From Tetradesmus obliquus (lineage: Eukaryota; Chlorophyta; Chlorophyceae; Sphaeropleales; Scenedesmaceae), in contig CP126204.1 of assembly GCA_030272155.1 (NCBI GenBank), positions 2,161,501 to 2,225,500 on the forward strand: DNA of 64,000 bases, written 5' to 3'. Below the pieces are notes generated by a model. It was not told the origin of the DNA. It saw only the letters and a program-made list of their open reading frames with translations, and searched no databases. Below are positions 47,013-57,942 of the stretch, piece after piece. The first letter of the stretch is position 1, and the number at the start of each line of letters is the position of its first letter. The translations under genes were made by a program, and so were the position numbers.

Positions 47013-50000
47013 CAGTCAATTGCTCCTGCAGCTGGCATGCTGTCTACTGCGGGCGGCAGGAGCGTGCAAGGGCCCAGCAGTAAGGCTGCAGCAGCATTCA
47101 GGCAGATGATGGGACTGCAGGAGACACCTGTGCAGCAGCAGCAGCAGTCAATTGCTCCTGCAGGTGACCTGCTGTCTACTGCGGGCGGCAGGAGTGTGCT
47201 AGGGCCCAGCAGAGCCGCTGCGGCAGCATTCAGGCAGATGATGGGGCAGCAAGATACGCCTGTGCAGCAGCAGCAGCAGCAGCAGTCGCTTGCTTCTGCA
47301 GGTGGCTTGCTGTCTACTGCAGGTGGCAGGAGTGTGCAAGGACCCAGCAGTGCAGCTGCGGCAACATTAAGGCAGATGATGGGGCAGCAAGATACGCCTG
47401 TGCAGCAGCAGCAAGATACAGCCAACCCTGCATCTGCTGCTACCACCAATAGCAGCAGCAGCATGACGCGTAGCAGGCAGCGAATGGCAGCCAGTAAATC
47501 TGTTACGCCTGCTACAGCACCACCAGCAGTAGCTGCCACTCCTTCAACAGCAGCTGCAGCTGCGCAGGCCAGCAAGGCTGGATCAGCACTCAATCTTATT
47601 ACACGCAAGCGTGGCCTGGCCCAGCAGCAGCAGCAGCAGCAAAGTGGGGCTCCTGCAGAGCAGCAGCAGCAGCAGCAGCAGCGTGGTAAGCGTGCTTTCA
47701 AGGCACCAGCAATGAAGGCTGGCTCAGCCGTCAAGACGCCATGTGCCAGGGGTCCTGCTGCTGCTGCTGCTGCTGCTGCTGGTCTGGCGACACCACTGCC
47801 AGCTCAGCAGCAGCAGCAGCAGCAGAAGCCACCCAAGGTGAAGGGGCTGCACTATGAACAATACTTTGCTCTGGCCAGGGCGCAGCGCAGCAGCAAGCTG
47901 AGCTCCAACAAACCCACAGCAGCTGCGGATGCAGATGCTGATGCTGCTGGTGCAACAGCAGCAGCGGCGGCGGCAGGGCTAAGCACTGCGGGCGATGCAT
48001 TAACTGCTGCTGCAGCACGCCCCGATGAGGAGCACTGGGTCGCCCTGAGCTTGCCAGTCACACCCGATGAAGCGGCTGCTTTCAGGTTCACTGCTGCCAG
48101 TGCTGCTGCTGCTGCTGGCGCTGCCACGGAAACAGGAACGTCAGCAGGCCTTGAGCCAGCAGCTGTAGCAGCAGCAAGTGCTGTAGCAGTTGGCAGCAGC
48201 AGCAGAAGCTTTGGCGCTACAGAGGCGCGGCAGCAGCTGCTGTCCTGGGGAGCTGATCCGGAGCAAGCGACTGCTGCCTGGGTTGCCAATCACTACAAGT
48301 GGATTGTGTGGAAGCTGGCAGCATATGTCAGGAAGTTCATGTGCAGCAGCGGCAGCAGCAGCAGCAGCACTGACGATGACAGCAATGCAGGCCCTGCTGC
48401 TGCTGGGGATGAGGCAGCTGAGGCTGGCGACCCTGCAGCAGCAGCAGCAGAAGCAGAGGGAGAGGCGACGCCGTGGGTGGTGAAGGGTCAGCGCAAGGCG
48501 GCAGCAGCAGCGCAGCCAGCCGACACTTGTTGCCTGTCTGTGCGCAGCGTCATGCAGCAGCTGCAAGGCCGCTACACTGCTGAGGTGAGCGGGGCAGCAT
48601 GTGTGTACAGCGCCGTCTGACAATCTGCTGTTTGTGGGCGCTGCTTGCCCTGCTGTGGATGATGTCAAGAGCTTGCACTATCACAACAGAGTAGATCTGT
48701 GCTAGTGAGCAGCCCCGCGATTGATGCTGCAGCTTATATTTCTGCAACCGCCGCCCCTTCATGCATGTATTGCCTCATGCGACTGCTGTGTCCCCTTTCC
48801 TGCAAGCTGCAGTCTTTCCTGCAAGCTTTCCTGTAAGCGCTGTTTCTGCAAACACAGGCATTTTCCTGCAACATTTCCTGCAGGTGCGCGAGGGCCAGCG
48901 CTCGGTGCTGAAGAAGATCCTGGAGCAGGACCTGCCCTCAAGGGTGCCCTTGGTGCTTATGGTCAGCGCAATTCGCACACGAGACGTCAACAGCAAGCAG
49001 CAGCAGCAGGGCGACCAGCAGCAGCGGGGTGGTGCACAGGCGGACACAGCAGCAGCAGCAGCAGCAGCGGTAGCGGGTGACGTGCAGAGCATTCAGCTGA
49101 GTGACGGCTGGTATGCTGTCAATGCTACGCTAGATGGGCCACTGGCTGAGCTGGTGCTGCAGGGCAGGATACAGGTGGGCTGAGTAAAGCTGCTTCATGT
49201 TGTGCTGCATGTTATGTTTTGTGTTATGTTTCATCTTGCGGGTGCTGCTCGTACTCTGCCGGCAGCTGGCTGATCTGGTGCTGCAGGGCAGGATACAGGT
49301 GGGCCTAGTGTTGTGTTACGTTAGTGTCGCATTGCAGCAGGACAGGCCAGCGGGACCCGGATCTGCTGTGCTGTGCTGTGTTGTGTTGTGCTGTGCTGTG
49401 CCGAGCTGGAGTCGGACAGGCCAGCCAAACTCCTGCTGTGCTGCCCTCTGAGGCTATCGGCACTGTTGTTGTGCTTGTCTGCCCTGCGTTGTGCCATGTT
49501 GTGCAGGTTGGCAGCAAGCTGTGTGTGGCTGGTAGCAAACGACACGGACGCGTGCGGCCTCTTGCAGGATACTATAAGATGTGCTGTGTTGTGCTGCGCA
49601 GGTCGGCATGAAGCTGCGCGTGGTTGGCTGTGAGTTGAAATCAGACAGGCCAGCTGACCCGCTGGAAGCTGTGCGCTGGGCGCTGCTGCTGCTGACCTAC
49701 AACAGCGTGAGCCCCGTGGCTTGGGACACCAAGCTGGGGCCTGTGCAGGCGGGACACACACTCAGGTGAGGGACACTTTGGCACAACTCACTATCAAGTT
49801 ATTGCTTGAAACGTGAGCACCGTGGCTTGGGTCACCAAGCTGAGGCCAGTGCAGGCGGGACACACGCTCAGGTGAGCGGCCTTTGGGATAATGTGGGACA
49901 CATGCTCAGGCGTGGGACAGGCTAAGACAGGACGTCATGGCAGGCAAGTGGGTTCACTTGTGCGGCCACTGCTGCTGGCATGGACATCTAGCAACAGTTG

Positions 50001-53000
50001 ATTTGATGAAGCAAGGTGCTCCTTTCACTTCAATCGCCAATTGCAAACTGGTACTGCCCAACAGGTGCCGTCCAGGCAGTGATTACTGCTGTCCCTGCTT
50101 ATCCAGGGCAACTTCACAAAAGCCGCTTGCAGCTGTGCACAGCGCAGCAGGTGCCGTTCAGTCGCAGCCCTAACATGCCTCACCACCCGCTGCTGCTGTC
50201 TGCCCTGCTTCTGCCACACCCCCAATCATCCCCACCCGCAGGGCGCTGTCTCAGGTGCACCCGGCAGGCGGCCTCGTGCCGCGGCTGCTGCTGGTGCAGC
50301 GCGTGTACCCGCTGCAGGACTCACCCGCCTCACCACTGCTGCTGCTGCTGCTGCCTTCCTCCCTCCTGCCATGTCTCCCAACAGGGCGCTGTCTCAGGTG
50401 CACCCGGCAGGCGGCCTGGCGCCGCGGCTGCTGCTGCTGGTGCAGCGCGTGTACCCGCTGCAGTACTACTGCCGCTCCAGCAGGGCGCTGCTCACACCCA
50501 AAGCACTTGCGGCAGCGCAGCGGCAAGCGGAGCGGCAGCAGGAGCAGGTGGGGGGTTGATAGTTGGATCGAGTGGTTACTTTGGTGTGTTCATGCGGCTG
50601 CGCCACGACATACACCTGGTCACAGCGGAAGCTGCAAGTAGCTCAGCTCAAGCAGCAGGAGCAGGCGGGTGGGTGGCTGTGGCAGTGGCAGTGCTGCATG
50701 GCAGCTGTGACGCGCTATCATGTAATTGCAAAACTCACTGACTGTGCGTTGGTTGTGGCTCCTTTCTGCGCTGCAGCTGCAGCAGGCTGCTGCTGCCGCC
50801 GCTCGTGCAGCAGAGCTTGACCTGTGCAAGGAGTGGGCAGCAGCAAACAGCGGAGCATCTGCAGTAGAGCAAGCATACGCAGCTGCAGTGCTTGGCAGCA
50901 GTGAGGAGGGTTCAGGGTTTGGGCGCAGCAGGGAAACTGTCACACCGGGGCAGCTACACGGCTTTAGATCTGAAAGGGAGCGGGCGATGGAGCGCTGGAG
51001 GCAGCAGCACATGCAGCAGCTGGTAGCTGAGGCAGAAGCTGCTGCAGCGGCAGCAGCAGCCGGCGGCGGCGGCGGCCGCGCTGCTGCTGTTGTTACGGGC
51101 CTGTCGTTGACCGTTGATCCGCCAATACCCGTGCAGCGGCTGCGGGTAACTGGAGTGCTGCCACTGCTCCTGACCAACAGCGGCAGTGACAGTGGCCAAG
51201 CTCAGCAGCAGCAGCAGCAGCAGCAGCATGGCCAGGCTATTGTCAAAGCCTGGAGGGCTGCAGAGGTGGTGCAGCAGCTTGAGGAGGGGCTGGTGGTGGT
51301 GGCTGTGGGCTTGGCTGCTGGTACTGACGGCCGCAGCTGCACTGTTGACCTTGGAGGAGTGGGGAAGCCATTATTGGAGCTGAGCACCACAAAAGTTACC
51401 AGGTGCGGGTTCAGGGCTCCCAAAGTTGTGGGTTTTGTGGGATTTGGGGGCAGTGTGGCACGGAAAGGACCGCTGGGGACCTTTGGGGGTCTCAGCAGGC
51501 GTCAACAGTGCATGCAGCATGTCTGCACACGGCTTGTTGCTGATTGTTCCACACACCATTACTTACATCCTGCTGCCTTGCTGCCCTGCCTGGTGCTTCG
51601 ATACACATATGCAGCTGGCAGGCGGTAGGCGCCTCAGCCGCGATGACGCACATACAGACGCCTCACCCAAGTCATGCTGCCCTGCTGCATGTTGTCCTTT
51701 TGTTCCAATGTTTGCGCAGCTTGCAGGCGGTGCGCCCCGCAGCCTACATGTCCAGCAAGCTAGACCTTGGGCCAGTCTGGCAGCCGCGCAGCATTGCATG
51801 CAGCCTCTGTTGCAGCACACTGCTTTTCTCTAGTCAATTTATCCATGGGCACATCACCCACATCGTGCTGCGCCGCTGCCCTGCCTGTTTACAATCTTGC
51901 CTTTTCAATCCTGCAGCTGGCAGGCGGTGGGCCCCGCATCAGTCATGGCCAGCAGACAGCCGGACCTAGGCCCAGCCTGGCAGCCGACACTTGCACCTGC
52001 TCTCTGTGTCAAACCATTGCCGCTGCTCCGCCTCTTTTCTTCTCGGCCTGCAGCTGGCAGGCGGTTGGGCCTACAACCGCACTGGCGGCTTTCTTTTGTT
52101 GATTTCTTAAACAAGCTGCCCTGCTGCTCTGCCTCTTGACTTGTGCAGCTGGCAGGCGGTGGGCCCTGCAGCCGCAATGTCGTCCAAGCTGGACCTTGGG
52201 CCAGCCTGGCAGCCGCGCAGCATTGCGAGGCTGCCGCAGCTGCAGCAGGGCCTGCAGGGCTGCGAGTTTGACTTTGCTGGCGTGCTGCTGTGGGCGGGGG
52301 AGGTCATGACAAGTGAGTGACGGCTGGGGACAGCAGATAAGTGCATTACTTGGACCTTGCCGCAAACAACACTTATTGCGAAGCTGGGCTTTGATATGCA
52401 GACCCTTCTGCCTGTGTCAAGCCAGCTGCAGTGCAGCTGGCGAGTAGGGCAGCACACCTGTCTGCATGATGAATGCATGGCAGGTTCAGTGCTTTTCCGA
52501 ACGTGTCTGCTACGTCTTGTTGAGGTGTTGATCTGCACCTCAGCCCGGCTGCACTGTTGCTCTCAACTGGCGGTGCAGGCGGCCGGGAGCACAGCCAATG
52601 GGCCTTCCTGGCAGCAGAGACTGACCCTCAGCAGCAGCAGCAGCAGCAGGATGCTGGTGGAGCAGCAGCATCAGCTGAGCCTATCGCCATACTGGCGGTG
52701 CGGCTGGTCGGAAACTCACCTACTTGCATCGATTGGCTGAAGCCTAGCAGCGTCAGCACCCAGCAGCAGCAGCAGCAGCAGCAGCAGGCGGCAGCGGTTA
52801 CACCAGCAGCAAGCACAGCCGGCGCAAAAGCAGCAGGCAGTACTGGCCCAATGCACACGCGCACAGCCACACGGCGGCTAGCAGTCACGCACCAGCAGGG
52901 CAAGCAGCAGCAGCAAGGCAGCAGGGAGACGCTGGTGCTCTTCCGCAACCTGATATTGCAGCGCTTGGATGCAGCAAATGGCATGTGGGTGGCCGTGGCA

Positions 53001-53168
53001 CCTGACACGGCTGAAGTAACGGTTGCAGCAGCAGGCAAGGGCTCGCTAGGTGGCGGGGCAGCAGCAGCAGCACGGGTGGCGGAGCTGCGAAGCTGGGCGG
53101 GGCAGCAGCAGCAGCAGCAGCTGGGTGTGCTGAGGGCGCATGTGCAGCGCCTTGTGGGCGTGGCTTGA
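38772..53168 (+). CDS. BRCA2: BRCA2 orthologue with 17 BRC-like repeats
   Basis: Recombination mediator that loads RAD51/DMC1 on single-stranded DNA. Exons: 38772-38811, 38980-48584, 48884-49174, 49602-49765, 50385-50547, 50777-51402, 52149-52312, 52579-53168; 3,880 residues, all phases close. Exon 2 alone is 9.6 kb. BRC-like repeats: five near residues 575-885 (GFVTGAGKGIAVSDKAMAAA), two near 2090-2203 (FTTAAGSRVSIS, LQTGSGKQVAFS), four near 2308-2470, six near 2554-2820 (LSTAGGRSVQGPSS). The DNA-binding domain follows: helical domain WVANHYKWIVWKLA (about 3114), OB1 with SDGWYAVNATLDGPLAELVL, then OB2 and OB3 (about 3528-3880). It has long Gln and Ala runs. The start could be an in-frame ATG at 38610. 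No C-terminal RAD51 motif was recognised. Confidence 0.93.
40660..41600 (+). repeat. BRC-like repeats 1-5 (block A)
   Basis: Five units of the form GFVTxxGKxIxVSxxAMAAAxALLxEEL. These keep the Phe of the RAD51-binding FxxA motif, although the fourth position is Ala only in unit 2 (FVTA) and Gly or Arg elsewhere. They also keep an LLxEE/LLxDE segment matching the LFDE motif. Confidence 0.85.
44560..44875 (+). repeat. Three copies of a LPVxDLFGAA motif inside BRCA2
   Basis: LPVRDLFGAAQDTPA, LPVADLFGAALPTPA and LPVADLFGAALPTPA, about 130 bp apart near residues 1875-1970, between BRC blocks. Not a BRC repeat. Conserved while the surrounding Ala/Gln sequence is not. Confidence 0.8.
45208..46360 (+). 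repeat. BRC-like repeats 6-11 (block B)
   Basis: Units 6 (FTTAAGSRVSISEAD) and 7 (LQTGSGKQVAFSTASM) are single and divergent. Units 8-9 (GLxTAGGRKVELxAAAMAEF) and 10-11 (GLTxASGRHVPPASAA) are two recent pairs separated by Gln runs. Confidence 0.8.
46600..47412 (+). repeat. BRC-like repeats 12-17, coding minisatellite (block C)
   Basis: Six near-identical units LLSTAGGRSVQGPSSAAAAA plus FRQMMG, spaced by GQQETPVQ and 3-15 Gln. The period is about 125-165 bp at DNA level and the sequence similarity shows recent expansion. FxxA has become LSTA and the LFDE position is lost. Confidence 0.88.
49262..49540 (+). repeat. Shadow copies of BRCA2 exons 3 (end) and 4 (start, middle)
   Basis: 49265-49303 repeats the exon 3 end (LVLQGRIQ plus GTGGGC). 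49404-49440 repeats ELKSDRPA of exon 4, and 49503-49535 repeats the exon 4 start (CAG/GTTGGCAGCAAGCTG against CAG/GTCGGCATGAAGCTG). All lie in intron 3, with GCTGT low-complexity DNA between. Confidence 0.75.
49803..49920 (+). repeat. Two shadow copies of BRCA2 exon 4 3' end
   Basis: 49812-49875 repeats the exon end (TGGCTTGGGTCACCAAGCTG .. GCGGGACACACGCTCAG/GTGAG). 49896-49915 is a shorter third copy (GGGACACATGCTCAGG). Confidence 0.85.
50236..50330 (+). repeat. Shadow copy of BRCA2 exon 5 5' end
   Basis: CGCAG/GGCGCTGTCTCAGGTGCACC onward repeats the true exon at 50385 for about 80 bp (ALSQVHPAGGLVPRLLL against ALSQVHPAGGLAPRLLL), then diverges. Confidence 0.9.
51611..52110 (+). repeat. Four shadow copies of BRCA2 exon 7 5' end in intron 6
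   Basis: GCAGCTGGCAGGCGGT and variants at 51611, 51717, 51912 and 52050 precede the true acceptor at 52144-52148. The copies at 51717 and 51912 extend about 85 bp (AVRPAAYMSSKLDLGPVWQP against AVGPAAMSSKLDLGPAWQP). Each begins at the acceptor CAG. Confidence 0.88.
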
Positions 53169-55666
53169 GCTACCCTTCTTGTGGCAAGCAGGCGGCTGCA
53201 CATGTCTGATGATGCATGCCCCATCTGCAAACCTTTCTTGGCTGCTTAGTGGGGTTCCAGCTTCTGTTTCAGATGAAGCATGCGCAGCTGCACCTGCACA
53301 GCTGTGGAGACCTGGGACTGTTGTACATAGTAGCGGTAACAATGACTGCTAGGACCAAGGTATTTGGAACCCTCCGGCAGGTACTTTCGTCTTCTCATCA
53401 TCATGTTACCCATTTCGTCTTCTTTAGTATAAAGAATTGCAGGAAAGCAACACAATACTCGTTTGTCAACTTGATGTTACATGACCGGAGTATTGCCAGT
53501 TTCTGAACAATGGCACGCTCTTGACCAACCATCTGTAGTCACAACGTGACATCCCCTGAATGCACGCACTGCAACCTCAAGCGCTCAGCCAGTGAACTGG
53601 CTGGAGGCATGGCTGATATCAGATTGCTGTGCGCCGCATGCGCATGGTGACATTGTCTGACACACCAACGGCCTAAGAACCCATGCAGCGTTTCTTTCCA
53701 AAGTGACGATCCGATATCTATCTATATACAAACATGCGTGGCGGCGCATGATACTATCAGTAGCCACGCCACATGCAGTGTCTCGCCCAATCTTTCAGGG
53801 CAGCTGCGCGTGCAGCATGCAATGCTCTGCGGCAGAGCGCACAGCAGGCTCAAGCATATGCCTGAACAAGAGCTGCAGATCTGCACGCACGCACACACAG
53901 TTTGTTCACGCAAGCAGGCTGGTGTGGCTTTGAGTCATCAATGCTTGGTGTGACACACGTGCTGCACCTGATTCCCAGCCAGGCAATACACGCCCCAGCG
54001 ATCCAAATACACTGCGCCTGCTGCGTGCTGTGTTGCTGTGTGCAGATGCTTGCCGGATACGACAAGGCGTATATGCACAGTAGAGCGCCCCAGCAGAATA
54101 TCTGCTGTTGGCTGAATGCAGTACATGCATGCTGTTGCAGCATGCATGCTTCCAGTGGCACAGTCACTACGCACACGTGTGTTTGTAGATGCTGCGCATT
54201 TTAAAGCAGCGCCAGTGCTGCAGCTGCAGCTGTAAGTGCGGTAGTGTCACAGGAAAGAACACCAAAGAACAGGGCTGGTCTGTCTGGTAAAGGTGCTGTA
54301 TGCCAAGAGCCAAGGGCCTGCATGGTTCCTCATGCTGCGAATTCACGGTGCCAGGACAGCACACTGGCACACTGCTGCTAAGATATCTGCCAAGGCGATC
54401 AACACACATTGTCCGACTATAGTAATCAACGCTGCAACACATGGTGACGGATACAGTACAGTAGCAGCGTACACAGTCTGCAGCTCACAAGGCCTGCACT
54501 ACCATCAATGCCGCTGCTGCTGCAGCACGTCGGTACGCAATCCCGGCTGCAAATATAACGCGTGCACAAATCAAAAAGGTCAAGTGACCGTGTATATATG
54601 TAACTGCCAAGTGGGACCGTCTGCTGTGTATTTCAAGCAAGAGCCGATCCCTGGGCAAAAACCTGCTGATGCATAACATAACACTATTGCTGTTGAGAGG
54701 AGAAGAGAAGACAGAATGCGGGACAGCAACAACCCAGCTGCTACAGCACCTGCAGCAGCATGCCGCAGCACTTGCATGCAATGCATACGAGGTTGCGTTG
54801 TAGGTTGAGACGCCTGCGGATGCAAATACAAACCAGATAGATGCGCCTGGTACGAAACCAGGAAAGCAGTGCAGCGCAGAGCAAGGCCCACACCCATAGA
54901 AAACGGCTGATGCCGCAATATCACCACCCCATAGCGCGAGCAGCAGGCGCAACCAGCATGCACGCGTGATCCCTGCCCTGCCATGACACAGCTGCACATG
55001 CGCACTCACAGCCAGCACACACGCGCATGCACATACTCTCCGCAACACAATACAGTGCACACTCTGCAACGCAATGCAGTGCATACTCAAATGAGAGCAT
55101 AGCCAGAACACACCCCGAATAGCTGAGCTGTACTATACAAGCATTGTAGTCCTTCAGAACAGCAATGGCTCAGATAGCACAGTTCTCAACTTTAAGAGCC
55201 ACAATGCATGCTGGCGCCCGATCTCCTGCAGGTCTGCTCCAAGCGTGTTTGATTGCAGGTCTGCTCCAAGCGTGTTTGATTGAACTGAGATGCAATGCAA
55301 GACTGGATCATCATCAAGTGCATATCAACAAGACAGCTGCTTTGCAGTCAACAGCGCTGGCTTGAGCCATCCCACGCAAGCACTGCACTTGATTACGCGG
55401 CATCAAGCAACCCTACAACCGCAAGTGAGAAAGAAACAGCCATGTGCTGCCTCAAACCACAGGTGCCGACTGCACATCAATTGCATGCAACCCGCCGCAG
55501 GCGGGCAGCTGTGCAGTGCATTGCTGTGCTACCAATGTGGTTTGGCCAACGCTGCTGCTGCACAGTCTGCTGCGCAGCGCAGGCGCAACCTGCATCGCAC
55601 TACCTCAAACGCGCAACAAGACACAAATCAACACATCAACCGTAGCTGCATCGCCCCGAACCAAAC
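53169..55666. other. Intergenic region between convergent BRCA2 and NAR1 copy A
   Basis: No gene supported and no strong repeat. A short direct repeat (CAGGTCTGCTCCAAGCGTGTTTG) lies at 55228-55279. Frames seen are short and lack motifs or matching splice sites. Confidence 0.5.
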
Positions 55667-57942
55667 CTAAACGTGCAGACCCTTGCCCACAGTTGTCGGC
55701 AGCGCAGCAACATACGCGTCCGGGCGCTCGCTCAAGCTGTCGCTGCTGCTGAGGCTGCTGCTGCTGCCGCCGCCCCTGGGCCGGCCCGTCACGCGTGCCC
55801 ATGCAGCAGCGGCTGCCGAGTTGACTGCTGTCTCCCAGTCCCCGTAAGCTAGGCCATACATGCTGGCCACAAACACAGCACCACCAATCAGGTTGCCGAT
55901 GGTGGAGGGGATGAGGTTCTTCACGATGAAAGTACCAACGCTGATTGGGGCGCCCAGCTTGATTGCAAGAGGGATGACAAACATGTTGGCCACGCAATGC
56001 TCAAAGCCCTGAAGGCAGAAAGCAGCAGCACGAAGCTTGTGTCAGTGTTGCACCAGCAATTCGCCCAAGGGTGGAGGCGTGTCTGCTTACTTAAGAGCAT
56101 ATGTCGCTTCAAGCGGCAATTGCTGAGACAAATTATCCAGGATCTTGTTAACTTAAAGTCAGTCAGCCTTGGTAAAGGAGCATGCAAACCACCATGCTGC
56201 CCTAGTAACGCTGCTGCTGCTGCTGCTCACCATCGTGACGAAGGCAGAGATGGGGAACCAGATGCCCAGCAGCTTCCCGGTGATGTCCTGCGCTGCGTTG
56301 CCCTGCCACACCGCCATGCACACCATCCAGTTACACAGGATGCCCTTGGTCATCGTTGCGCCAAAGCTGTAGCTGGTCTTCTTGAGAGCCAGCTCGATTG
56401 TGAACTCCTCGCGGTGATAGAACACGTGGCCAGCAACCATGAACTGCACAAGCAGCAGTGCACCTGCAGGAGCATAACAGAGAGATCAGGCATTGTGAGT
56501 GGCGAAAGTCTTTGCTTGCAGGAGACAGCTTGCAGGAAACGGCTTGCAGGAACGGTAAAAGAGCTGCACTCGGCATGCCGCCCAGCCTGCAAACTCCTGC
56601 ACCTGCTGTGTTTCTTGTGACAACAACGCCCTGTTGTATGCAAAGCAGCTTGACTAAGAAGAATCACAGTACTGCAACCTCAGCCTTACGCAGCATTTCA
56701 TCTCGCGAAACAGCCGGCGGCTCACCTGCCAAGTTCATGAAGTATGACCACAGCAGCACAAACAGCCCCTGGCCAGCGCTTGCTTTGCGCTGGATGCACG
56801 CCGCAGCCATGTAGGCGATGTTGCTGGTGAACAGGCTCGCTCCGTTGATCACACACATTGACAAGCCCACGGGAAAGCCTGCAGGAACGAGGGCAACACC
56901 AAAGTGAGACAGAAGTAGTGCAGGGCGTGCCGCCGGTTACTGTGTTACAATGGCAGGCGGTGCGTAAAGAGAATCCTGTACCTGCCAGAGCACGCAAACT
57001 TGCGCATGCACACCAGCAGCTGCACTGGCCTCCTGTCGGATGCAGCACAGTCAAAGAGCAGGTGTCAACTGCTCTCACCGTATGCTCCAAACAGCAGGTT
57101 GAACATGCCAGGCTCTGCCTTGCGATACTCAGGGCTCAGCTGCAGACAAGCGCAAGCGCAGGGGGCAGCAAGGAAAGTCAGCCACTGCTTGACAAAACCA
57201 CATGTGCCTCTTGCAGTGCCAAGCGTGGTACTTAAGAAGCATGATGTACTTGCACTGGCCTGTGTATGGCCTCTGAGCAGCAGACCCTGGCACAAGACGG
57301 CATCACAACCCTAGTTGGGGGTCAGCAAGCTGCCAGAGCATTACAACCCTAGGGCTGCCATTGCTGCTGCTCACCTGGCCAGCTGCCAGCATGCAGGTGC
57401 TGAAGCCGAACCCTGCGGCAATTAGAGCAAGGTGGCAGCCAGGTAAGGTACAAGCAAGACAGATGCTTGAAGGCGTGAGCAGTGCCTGAGTGCCGTAAGT
57501 GCATTGCAGAAGCACCCCAGCAACCAGCTGCGAGTTGCAACCAAGCATGCACCACGTGGAAGAACCCATCGACAAGGATCAATGCTTACCGATGAAGCAT
57601 CCCGCGAGAATACCCAGCACCGACTCTCGGAGCACGCTGTTCCTCGTTTTGTCACTGCCTGCATGCCACAATAAGCCATTATGTCAAAAAACAATAACAG
57701 CTACTGCAATTGATCAACTGCAACAGGCAGCATAAGAGGCTGCACGAGGCTGCGTGACCTTCAGCTCCACGCGCCCACCCGAACCTGCTCGACCCACCTC
57801 CATCTGCCATGTGCATATAAATTTCCGGAGGTTGCAAGCAAAAGCGCTGTGCGTGCCCATGGCTGTCTGCCTGATGCTGCTGCTGCTGCTCCGGGAAGTC
57901 TTTCATTGTTGCTGAATGCCGTGAGGCTCGCGGTTGCTGCAC
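55667..57942 (-). CDS. Formate/nitrite transporter (NAR1/FNT family), copy A
   Basis: Six-helix FNT channel; algal NAR1 proteins move nitrite or bicarbonate/formate across the plastid or plasma membrane. Exons: 57942-57798, 57658-57590, 57412-57375, 57139-57079, 56878-56726, 56463-56231, 56008-55667; up to 346 residues (334 if Met at 57906 is used). Conserved segments: GFGFSTCMLAAGQ, EYRKAEPGMFNLLFGAYGF, GASLFTSNIAYMAAA, KKTSYSFGATMTKGILCNWM plus VCMAVW (FNT signature), GFEHCVANMFVIPLA, SVGTFIVKNLIPSTIGNLIG. The C-terminal tail is Ser-rich. It has one more intron than copy B, splitting GCFIG/FGFST. Substrate and membrane are inferred; no clear transit peptide was seen. Confidence 0.92.

Noticed and set aside
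39003-48620. 3,205-codon ORF taken as a complete gene starting at 39003
   Set aside because: It opens with TTG, not ATG, and the frame is entered by a splice from 38811. The 3' end overruns the donor at 48584, and the BRCA2 helical/OB region continues in downstream exons.
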